Translations under genes and position numbers: made by a program
Shown here: piece by piece, positions 7,186 to 14,313 of the stretch
Position numbering within the stretch: position 1 is the stretch's first letter
Layout: each line of letters starts with the position of its first letter
The notes under the pieces: generated by a model
The model's database searches: none
The model's input: the letters and a program-made list of their open reading frames with translations, nothing else
Told to the model about the DNA's origin: nothing
Assembly (NCBI GenBank): GCA_050247255.1
Contig: JBFWUM010000047.1
Location: forward strand, 1 to 30,670
Direction of reading: 5' to 3'
Source of the DNA: JBFWUM01 sp050247255
GTDB lineage: Bacteria; Acidobacteriota; Vicinamibacteria; Vicinamibacterales; UBA2999
Length of the DNA: 30,670 nucleotides

Positions 7186-8277
7186 ATGGAACGAATCGAC
7201 ACGGCCGTCGTCGGCGGCGGGGTCATCGGGCTCGCCGCCGCGGCGGCGATCGCGCGCCGCGGCCGCTCGGTCTGCGTCCTCGAGCGCGAGCCCAGGCCCG
7301 GCATGGGGACCAGCACGCACAACAGCCAGGTCATTCACGCCGGCATGTACTACCCGGCCGGGTCGCTCAAGGCACGCCACTGCGTCGAGGGCGCGCGGCT
7401 GCTCTACGAGTTCTGCGCCACCCACCGGGTCCCGCACCAGCGCTGCGGCAAGCTGATCGTCGCCAGCGACCAGTCGGAGGTGCCCAGGCTGCTCGAGATC
7501 CAGCGCCAGGGAACCGCCAACGGCGTCGCGGGGCTCGAGCTGGTCGATGCGGCGTTCATCAACGCGCGGGAGCCGCGCGTCGCCGGCGTCGCGGCGCTGT
7601 ATTCACCCAATACCGGCATCCTCGAAGCGGAAGCGTTGGTCAAGGCGCTCGCCCGCGTCGCCGTTGATGCGGGCGTGGCCGTGCTGCCGGGCACGCCGCT
7701 GCGTGGCGCCGATGCCCGTGGCGACGCGATTGCCCTGCGGACCCCGTCCGAAACGATCCTCGCCACCAGCGTCGTCAACGCCGCGGGCCTGTACGCAGAC
7801 GACGTGTCGCTGATGCTTGGCGGTACGCCGTTCCGGATCTACCCGTGCCGCGGCGAGTACGCGTCGCTGGTGCCATCGCGCAGCGGCCTGGTGAACGGCC
7901 TCGTCTACCCGCTGCCGCATACCCACGGCCTGGGCGTGCACGTCACCAGGACCCTCGCCGGCGACGTGACGTTCGGGCCGACGGCCTGCTACCAGGAGCG
8001 GAAGGACGACTATGAGGAGCGGCGGATCCCGGTCGAGGACTTCCTCGAGCCGGCGCGGATGCTGATCCCGGAACTGACGCTGGAGGATCTCCGGCTTGCC
8101 GGCAGCGGCATCCGGCCGAAGCTCCACCCGCCCGGGGAAACGTGGGCCGATTTCCTCATCGAGCGGGACCGCCGGGCACCGCGGCTGGTGCACGCCGCCG
8201 GCATCGAATCGCCGGGGCTGACCGCCTGCCTGTCGATCGCGGAACAGGTCGCCGGGCTGGTGGACGAGGTGTTCTAG
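7186..8277 (+). CDS. FAD-dependent oxidoreductase, L-2-hydroxyglutarate oxidase (LhgO)-like
   Basis: 363 residues, typical of the DAO/LhgO family. The N-terminal FAD-binding motif TAVVGGGVIGLAAAAAIARRG (6-26) is followed by VLEREP and the diagnostic THNSQVIHAGMYYPAGSLKA, close to the LhgO signature N-S-x-V-I-H-A-G. Late motifs are CRGEYA, YPLPH and AAGIESPGLTACLSIAEQVA. Relatives oxidise 2-hydroxy acids, with electrons passed to the respiratory chain or oxygen. It is the only plus-strand gene amid minus-strand operons and may be unrelated to glycan synthesis. The ATG at 7186 is chosen because it directly precedes the FAD motif; no good ribosome site is seen. Its stop overlaps the stop of the convergent glycosyltransferase gene. 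Confidence 0.8.
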   Translation: MERIDTAVVGGGVIGLAAAAAIARRGRSVCVLEREPRPGMGTSTHNSQVIHAGMYYPAGSLKARHCVEGARLLYEFCATHRVPHQRCGKLIVASDQSEVPRLLEIQRQGTANGVAGLELVDAAFINAREPRVAGVAALYSPNTGILEAEALVKALARVAVDAGVAVLPGTPLRGADARGDAIALRTPSETILATSVVNAAGLYADDVSLMLGGTPFRIYPCRGEYASLVPSRSGLVNGLVYPLPHTHGLGVHVTRTLAGDVTFGPTACYQERKDDYEERRIPVEDFLEPARMLIPELTLEDLRLAGSGIRPKLHPPGETWADFLIERDRRAPRLVHAAGIESPGLTACLSIAEQVAGLVDEVF

Positions 8278-9143
8278 CCGCGGGCGGCGCGCAGGGCGAT
8301 TGCCCGGCGCACGGCCAGCAGCAGCCGCGCCAGCGGCCGCCGTGGATCAAGAGACGAGGGCGCCACGTGCGTCGCGTAATACCGGTAGGCGCTCTCGTGA
8401 AACGCGCGGATCGACGCCGCGCGCGCGCTGCGGCTCGACTCTCCCACCCGATGCACGGCGGTCGTCGACGGCACGTAACGCACGTGGTAGCCCGCCGCGC
8501 GCAGCCGCCGGCACAGGTCGGCATCTTCCCAGTACAGGAAATAGCCTTCGTCGAACCCGCGGACCGCCTCGAGCGCCTCGCGGCGCGCCAGCATGCAGGC
8601 ACCGGACAGCCAGTCGACGACCGCCGTCTCCCCGGCAGCGATCTCGGTCACGCTCACGACATTGCGCTTCGACACGGAGAGACCCGGCAGCAGGCGGCGC
8701 AATGCCGCGCTTCGGCCAAAGAAGCCGGTCAGCATGTCGGGGTCGCCGCGCGCGCTTCCCTGGACCGACCCGTCGGGGTTGAGGATCCGCGGTCCAACGA
8801 TGGCGCAGTGATCGTGGCGCAGCAGGGCCGCGGTCATGCCGGCGATCGCGCCGGCGACCAACCGGCAATCGGGATTCATGATGAGCACGAGCGGCGCGGT
8901 CGTCGCCGCGAGTCCCTGGTTGATGCCGGCGCCGAACCCGACGTTGCGGGCGTTGCGAATCACGCGGACCGCCGGCGCAAACGACTCGGCCACCGCCACG
9001 CTGTCGTCGGCTGACGCGTTGTCGACGACCACGGCCTCCCAGCCGGAGGTCCCGCACTCGTCGACGACCGACTGCAGCGCGCGGCGGAGCTCCTCCCCCG
9101 CGTTGTAGCTGACGATGACCGCCGCAACCGACGGGGTGCTCAT
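8274..9143 (-). CDS. Family 2 glycosyltransferase (rhamnosyltransferase WbbL-like)
   Basis: 289 residues with a GT-A fold pattern: AAVIVSYNAGEELRRAL (7-23), VVVDNASADDS, NVGFGAGINQG, the metal/nucleotide-binding MNPDC (89-93, DxD-like) and the acceptor/catalytic FLYWEDADLCRRLR (202-215). This subset (COG1216) includes rhamnosyltransferases of the WbbL and RfbF type, but donor and acceptor cannot be read from sequence. It acts on the cytoplasmic side on lipid-linked glycan. It is the last gene of the long minus operon; its ATG overlaps the preceding stop (ATGA) and its stop lies within the CTAG shared with the convergent oxidoreductase gene. Confidence 0.88.
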   Translation of the reverse strand: MSTPSVAAVIVSYNAGEELRRALQSVVDECGTSGWEAVVVDNASADDSVAVAESFAPAVRVIRNARNVGFGAGINQGLAATTAPLVLIMNPDCRLVAGAIAGMTAALLRHDHCAIVGPRILNPDGSVQGSARGDPDMLTGFFGRSAALRRLLPGLSVSKRNVVSVTEIAAGETAVVDWLSGACMLARREALEAVRGFDEGYFLYWEDADLCRRLRAAGYHVRYVPSTTAVHRVGESSRSARAASIRAFHESAYRYYATHVAPSSLDPRRPLARLLLAVRRAIALRAARG

Positions 9144-10438
9144 CGTTCCTCGGGCACCCGCCATTGCTGCACGCGCAGGACGTTGCGCACCCACTCGGCG
9201 GCGTTGGCCAGGCTGATGGTGTGCCCGGCGTCGTGCAGCGCCATGATCATGAAGAAGAGGTACACGCGTCGCGGGTGCAGGCTGCCGTTCAACGTGACGA
9301 TCGTGAACATCGTCGTCCCCATGTCCGCGAAGTGGCCGTATTGCACCGCCTCCTTGAACGCCTGCGCCGGAACCCGCAGCACGAAATCGCCGGCCGCGCG
9401 GCCGCGCTCGATCGTGCCGCGCCACGGGTTGTAGTGCAGCGTCGCGGTCTCGAGCGACACGCCGATCCCTTTCGGAAACAGCAGCGCGAACAGCCAGCGG
9501 CCGTGATTCAGCTTCCGGCGCAGCCGCTCGACGTCCTCGTCATGGAAGCGGGCGGCGGCGTCCAGGGCCTGCTGCGCCTCGACTTTCGCCGCCGCGCCTG
9601 GTTCGTCGTGCCGGTACTGTTCCGGCGCAACCGACGTGCAGGTCCCGGTGTCGAGATCGAGCCTGGTGTACGGCGGCAGCAGGCGCGTGGTATCGGCCGA
9701 CCAGTGTTGCCGGAGATCGTCGAACGTCACCTTGAAGGCGTTGGCCCACGTCGAGTCGGCACGCCGGAAGATGACCTGGCTCGCGAACGGCAGGAAATCG
9801 TCGGCCTTCAGCAGGCGGCACAGGTCGCAGACGTAGCGCACGTAGTCCGGCTTCTGGCGAAGACTCACCCGCTGCGAGCCGCGGACGAAGCTGTTGACGA
9901 TGCTGGCCGGCGAGTAGCTGCTGAGGAGCACGCGCCGCTTGCCGGCGCAGGCCCGATCGAGCGAGGCGGACAGCTGCGCAACCTGCCCCCGCCGGGGCTT
10001 GCTGTCGTTCAGGTCGATCAACACCGCATCCGGCGTGTCGACCACGAGGGCGCTGTCGTCGTTGAACAGGGGGATGCTGAGGACGCGGACGCCCGGCCCG
10101 AGCGCATGCCACTGCAGCGCCGGCAGGCGCGTCACGGGAAACCCCTGGCCGGCGAGATAGCCAGCCATCCGCTGATGGGGCAGGTCCGGCGTCAGGAAGT
10201 GCACCGACCGGTCGAACAACCGGATGCTGGCGGTGTGAAAGTGATCGGGGTGCTCGTGCGTGACGTAGCAGTACGGCACGCGGCGGATCTCCTCGACAAC
10301 CGCGGGCTCTGGATAGTGCTGCAGCCACCAGCTGCGCCAGTAGCAGGAGCCGCGCAGCCACGGGTCGGTGAACAGCAGCGGCCGATCGGCGGCGTCGCGC
10401 AGCAGCATCCCCGCGTGGCCGATGGTCTCGACGTTCAT
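9140..10438 (-). CDS. Metallo-beta-lactamase-fold protein resembling the CMAH catalytic region
   Basis: 432 residues. The N-terminal half is an MBL-fold domain: IGHAGMLL, LLFTDPWLRG (21-30), a Trp-rich segment (YWRSWWLQHYPEP) and metal ligands THEHPDH (60-66: H61, H63, D65, H66). The TDPWL-G-WW-HxHxDH order and a later NDSKPRRG segment recall the MBL region of CMP-N-acetylneuraminate hydroxylase (CMAH) more than ordinary UlaG-type hydrolases. The N-terminal Rieske [2Fe-2S] domain of CMAH is missing: no CxH..CxxH pair is seen. Its position between two glycosyltransferases, with ATGA overlaps at both ends, and in an operon with neuB/neuA-like genes suggests a sugar-modifying role. Function is unproven; a hydrolase on a glycan intermediate is the main alternative. 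Confidence 0.65.
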   Translation of the reverse strand: MNVETIGHAGMLLRDAADRPLLFTDPWLRGSCYWRSWWLQHYPEPAVVEEIRRVPYCYVTHEHPDHFHTASIRLFDRSVHFLTPDLPHQRMAGYLAGQGFPVTRLPALQWHALGPGVRVLSIPLFNDDSALVVDTPDAVLIDLNDSKPRRGQVAQLSASLDRACAGKRRVLLSSYSPASIVNSFVRGSQRVSLRQKPDYVRYVCDLCRLLKADDFLPFASQVIFRRADSTWANAFKVTFDDLRQHWSADTTRLLPPYTRLDLDTGTCTSVAPEQYRHDEPGAAAKVEAQQALDAAARFHDEDVERLRRKLNHGRWLFALLFPKGIGVSLETATLHYNPWRGTIERGRAAGDFVLRVPAQAFKEAVQYGHFADMGTTMFTIVTLNGSLHPRRVYLFFMIMALHDAGHTISLANAAEWVRNVLRVQQWRVPEER

Positions 10439-11451
10439 TCGGCGGCAGGGGCCTTCGCCGAACCGGCGGCAATGGACAGGTCGAACTTCTCTTCGGCCAG
10501 CTTCAGGGCGAGCCAGCGCGGCTCGAGGTGCGGCCAGATGTCCGCCGCGCCGGCGACCCGCTCGCGCTGAATCGCGCGCCGCTTCGCCCAGACCCGGCCC
10601 GCGCCCGCAAGGGCGCCGCCCTTGGCGCGTAGAAACGTCCCGAGGAGCCCCAGCCGCGTGAAGTACACCGAGGCCGCCGCGGTGTAGACCAGGTGCTGCG
10701 GCAGCGTGCGCAGCAGCAGGGGCGCGGGCGTGTTCTTGAAGTACATCCACTCCAGGTTGCGCTGCGCGAAGAACACCGAGCGCTTGCTCGATCGCCCGAG
10801 CGTCGCGCTGCCGCGATGGTGGACGATGGCGTCGGCGGCGTACCAGCAGCGGTAGCCGCGCAGCCGGGCGCGGTACGAGAGATCGACGTCCTCGTACGAC
10901 GCGAAGAAGTCTTCGTCGAAGCCGCCGAGGTCGTGGAACAGCGCCGCCGACATGATGAACGCCGCGCCGCAGGCGCCGAATACCTCACGCGAGTCGGCGG
11001 CCCGCGATGCCGGCTGACCGTGGAACCGCTTGAAGGCGCCGCCGGCGCGCGTCAGCCCGTCGCCGGCACTGTCGACCACGCCGGGATCGTGCATGTAGAC
11101 GATGCACGAGGTGGCAAACGCCACGCGACCCGGCTCGTCGATTGCGGCGCGGAGCGCCGCCAGCCAGCCGGGCGCCGCGTCGGTGTCGTTGTTGAGGAAC
11201 GCCAGGTAGCGCCCCGAGGCGGCCCGGGCGCCCGCGTTGTTGCCACCGGCGAACCCGCGGTTCTGCTCGAGCTCCAGCACGCGGACCGATGGAAAGCGCT
11301 CGCGCACGAACGCGACGCTGCCATCGGTGGATGCGTTGTCCACCAGCACGACCTCCGCGTCGACGTCCTGCTGCGTCGTTGCCGCGGCCAGGCAGCGCTC
11401 GAGGTGTTGCTGCCCGTTCCAGTTGACGATGATGATGGAGACGTCAGGCAC
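10435..11451 (-). CDS. Family 2 glycosyltransferase
   Basis: 338 residues, GT-A type: VSIIIVNWNGQQHLERCL (4-21), VVLVDNASTDGS, NRGFAGGNNAG, FLNNDTDAAPGW (85-96, DxD-like) and DFFASYEDVDLSYRARLRGY (181-200). A basic C-terminal tail of about 100 residues follows. It has the same broad family (COG1216) as the gene at 8274 but is clearly distinct, so the two likely form different linkages. The start is GTG at 11451, giving VPDVSIIIV; it overlaps the upstream GT4 gene by eight bases. The stop overlaps the start of the CMAH-like gene (ATGA). Donor sugar unknown. Confidence 0.87.
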   Translation of the reverse strand: MPDVSIIIVNWNGQQHLERCLAAATTQQDVDAEVVLVDNASTDGSVAFVRERFPSVRVLELEQNRGFAGGNNAGARAASGRYLAFLNNDTDAAPGWLAALRAAIDEPGRVAFATSCIVYMHDPGVVDSAGDGLTRAGGAFKRFHGQPASRAADSREVFGACGAAFIMSAALFHDLGGFDEDFFASYEDVDLSYRARLRGYRCWYAADAIVHHRGSATLGRSSKRSVFFAQRNLEWMYFKNTPAPLLLRTLPQHLVYTAAASVYFTRLGLLGTFLRAKGGALAGAGRVWAKRRAIQRERVAGAADIWPHLEPRWLALKLAEEKFDLSIAAGSAKAPAAE

Positions 11452-12529
11452 CGGCCACCTGCCGATACACCGCCGCGGTGATCGTGGCCGTCCGCGCCCA
11501 CGTCGCCGCCGCGGCCCGTACCCGTCCCTTCTCCCCGAACTCCGCTCGCCACGCCGCGTCGGTTGCCGCCCGGCTGATGGCGTCAGCCCAGGCGCCCCCA
11601 TCCTGCGGGTCGAGCAGCACCGCGGCGTCGCCGGTGACCTCTGGAATCGACGCCGCCCGCGACGCCATCACCGGCAGGCCACAGGCCATCGCTTCGAGCA
11701 GCGGCAGCCCGAATCCCTCATAGAGCGACGGATAGACCAGCGCGGTCGCATGCCGGTAGAGGGAACGCAGCGTCGGTTCGTCAACTGCGCCGAGCCTGAC
11801 GGCATCACCAAGCGTCACGTCCGGCTCGCGATCGACGCCGGCGAGCACCAGCGAGAGGGTGGCCGGTGCCGTGCCGCGATCTCGCGCGCGCCGCAGCGCG
11901 TCCGCGACCAGCCCCAGGTTCCGGCGAGCGTGAACATCGCCGACGTGGAGCAGAAATGGCACGCGCACGCCCGGAGGCAGCGGCGCCGTGTCACCCGCGG
12001 TCAATTCGGCGGCGGCAACGCCGAGCGGCGCCACCGTGATGCGGTCGCGCGACAACCCGTAGGCCGCGCGGATCTCATCAGCTGAGAACTGCGAGTCGGT
12101 GAGGACCGCGGCGGCGCTCACGGCGCAACGCCGGTAGTAGGCGCGGCGGATCGCATCGCGCTTGTAGGGAAACCATTCCGGGTGCCGCTCGTAGCTGACG
12201 TCGTGAATCGTCAGGACGACGGGGGCATGGCTCCAGAACGGGCCGGTGTATGCCGGCGCGTGAATGACCTGTACCCCTGCCACCCGTGCGGCGCGCGGCA
12301 GGCCGACGACGCTCCACCCGGCATTGGTCGGTGGATGCCACGGTTCGGCGACATGGCCGAGGCCGAGATCCGCGGCGACGTCTCGAGGCCCGCCGAGGAG
12401 CATGAGTTCCAGCGGCTCCTCGAGCCGGCCGAGGGCCCGCAGCAGCTCGACGGCGTAGCGGCGCACGCCGCCCGCAGGCGAAATCAGCGCACGGCCGTCA
12501 AAGCCGACCTTGAGCGGCCATCGGCTCAC
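11444..12529 (-). CDS. Family 4 (GT-B) glycosyltransferase
   Basis: 361 residues, normal for GT4. The N-terminal domain has VGFDGRALISPAGGVRRYAVEL (8-29) with the glycine-rich acceptor loop, IHAPAY and LTIHDVSYERHPEWF (106-120). The C-terminal donor domain starts around FLLHVGDVHARRNL (192-205) and contains the EX7E motif in PSLYEGFGLPLLEAMACGLP (267-286; E271 and E279). This pattern is typical of mannosyl- and related retaining transferases in O-antigen clusters, but the donor is not readable. The start is GTG at 12529, forming a GTGA overlap with the WecA-like fusion gene just before it in the operon. Confidence 0.88.
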   Translation of the reverse strand: MSRWPLKVGFDGRALISPAGGVRRYAVELLRALGRLEEPLELMLLGGPRDVAADLGLGHVAEPWHPPTNAGWSVVGLPRAARVAGVQVIHAPAYTGPFWSHAPVVLTIHDVSYERHPEWFPYKRDAIRRAYYRRCAVSAAAVLTDSQFSADEIRAAYGLSRDRITVAPLGVAAAELTAGDTAPLPPGVRVPFLLHVGDVHARRNLGLVADALRRARDRGTAPATLSLVLAGVDREPDVTLGDAVRLGAVDEPTLRSLYRHATALVYPSLYEGFGLPLLEAMACGLPVMASRAASIPEVTGDAAVLLDPQDGGAWADAISRAATDAAWRAEFGEKGRVRAAAATWARTATITAAVYRQVAGA

Positions 12530-14310
12530 CGGATGTCCATGTGGAGCCGGCGCACCGGCCGCTGCAGGTGGGCGCAGATCTCGCGGATGCGGTGCTCCAC
12601 GCTGCCGTTCACCGACGGGCTGCTGAGGATGACCTCGTCCACCGAGTAGCGTTCCATGACCTGCTCCAGCCGGTCGAGCGCGCCGCGCACGGGAACGCCG
12701 ACGATCCACTTATGCTGCTTCATCGGGTCGTCGTCGATGAAGGCGACCGGGTTCATGTTCCAGTGCGCGTTGGCGCGCATCTCGCGGACCAGCAGCTGGC
12801 CGTACGAGCCGGCGCCATAGACGAGCACGCGCGAGCTGAGCTTGTTCCGCGTCGCCGCCACGAGGTTCATGGCGCGGAAGGACGCGCGCGTGGCGATGAT
12901 GGCCATGAAGAACAGCAGCGCGTCGAGCACGAAGACGACCCGCGAAAAGCCGACGAGGCGATAGACGTAGGCGGCGAACAGCACCGAGAGCAGCGAGCCC
13001 ATGCCGACGGCGCGCACGACCGTCAGGACGTCTCTCAGGCCGAACGTGCCCCACGATCGCTGGTAGAGGCCGGATCCGTACAGCGCGACGAGCTTGCAGG
13101 CAATGACGAACGGCAGCGACGCGGTGAAGTACTCGAGGAACGTGTCCAGCCGCTCGCCCTCGAACCGCAGCCGGTAGGCCGTGTAGTAGCAGGCGGTGAT
13201 GAGGATGACGTCGAGCATGACCTGGCCGGCGTGCCACCGGAACGTCAGGTCCTTGAGGAACGGCGCGAACGACGACTTCTGCAGCGCGACGAAATCCTCG
13301 GCGTTGTACGCCGGCACGCGCGCCAGGTAGATGCCGACGAGCGTCATGACGACGGCGAAGACGAGCGCCACCGGGAACATCGCCTCGACGCCCCACTGCA
13401 TCAGCGCCCACGCCGTGGCCCCGCCGACCAGGCCGACGAGGTAGAGGATGCGGACGGCGCTGCGCTGCGAGAAGCCGAGCGAGACGAGCCGGTGCGAGAC
13501 GTGGTCGGTGCCGCCGCGCGTCGCGCTGCGCCCGGCGGCCCGCCGCAGCACCAGGACGAAGCCGGTGTCGAAGAGCGGCACCGCGACGATCAGCATGACG
13601 AAGAGCGCCGGCTGCAGGTAGCCATCCGGCGCGTGCAGCACCGGCACCAGCGAGGCGCCGCCGATCAGCGCCCCGATGAACAGGCTGCCGCAGTCGCCCA
13701 TGAACAGGCGCGCCCGGTTGCGGTTCCAGTAGAGGAAGCCGAGCAGCGCGCCGGCCAGCGACACCATCAGCACGGCCAGCGCCAGCCCGAGGGCGTCACC
13801 CATCAGGAAGGCGAGAAACGCCGCGGCGATCAGCGCCACGCCGGCGGCGAGCCCGTCCATGTTGTCGAGCAGGTTGAACGCGTGGCACAGCCCGGCGAAC
13901 CAGACGGTGGCCAGCAGCGTCACGCTCCAGTGCAACCCGCCCGGTTCGGTGCGCGAGAGCGCGAAGACGAGGACGGCGCCGACGACGAGCGATGCCACCA
14001 GCTTGGCCGTCGGCGAGAGCTGAAGCTGGTCGTCGAGGATGCCGACGACCCACATGGCCAGCGCCGCCAGCGGCACCGGCAGCCAGGTATCGACCCAGGG
14101 GACGGTATCGGGCCACAACAGCACGGGCAGGAAGCCGATGGCGGTCGCCGCGGCGATCGCAATGCCGCCCATGGTGGGCGTCGGCGCGTCGTGCCAGCGG
14201 TCGGCGCGAGGCACGACCACGGCGCCCAGCGCCGGCGCGGTACGGCGCACGACGGCGCCGCCGGCGACCGCCACGGCGGTCGCCACGACCATCACGAACA
14301 GGACGAGCAT
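12526..14310 (-). CDS. Fusion: WecA/MraY-like sugar-phosphate transferase + FlaA1/CapD-like membrane-Rossmann domain
   Basis: 594 residues, about 250 longer than WecA. Residues 1-330 are a polytopic PNPT enzyme: PTMGGIAIA (45-53), GILDDQLQLSPTAK (90-103), HAFNLLDNMDGLAAG (143-157), RLFMGDCGSLFIG (201-213) and DHVSHRLV (269-276). It would transfer a HexNAc-1-phosphate (or similar) from UDP-sugar to undecaprenyl phosphate, starting the glycan. Residues about 350-490 add four or more membrane helices, and 494-594 a Rossmann unit (VLVYGAGSYGQLLVREM, AFIDDDPMKQHKWIVGVPVRG). These match the N-terminal part of PglF/WbpM/CapD dehydratases, but the catalytic SDR domain is absent. The C-terminal part may sense or bind nucleotide-sugar. 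It lies three bases downstream of the capsule-type gene. Both halves are in one unbroken frame. Confidence 0.87.
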   Translation of the reverse strand: MLVLFVMVVATAVAVAGGAVVRRTAPALGAVVVPRADRWHDAPTPTMGGIAIAAATAIGFLPVLLWPDTVPWVDTWLPVPLAALAMWVVGILDDQLQLSPTAKLVASLVVGAVLVFALSRTEPGGLHWSVTLLATVWFAGLCHAFNLLDNMDGLAAGVALIAAAFLAFLMGDALGLALAVLMVSLAGALLGFLYWNRNRARLFMGDCGSLFIGALIGGASLVPVLHAPDGYLQPALFVMLIVAVPLFDTGFVLVLRRAAGRSATRGGTDHVSHRLVSLGFSQRSAVRILYLVGLVGGATAWALMQWGVEAMFPVALVFAVVMTLVGIYLARVPAYNAEDFVALQKSSFAPFLKDLTFRWHAGQVMLDVILITACYYTAYRLRFEGERLDTFLEYFTASLPFVIACKLVALYGSGLYQRSWGTFGLRDVLTVVRAVGMGSLLSVLFAAYVYRLVGFSRVVFVLDALLFFMAIIATRASFRAMNLVAATRNKLSSRVLVYGAGSYGQLLVREMRANAHWNMNPVAFIDDDPMKQHKWIVGVPVRGALDRLEQVMERYSVDEVILSSPSVNGSVEHRIREICAHLQRPVRRLHMDIR

Positions 14311-14313
14311 GGA

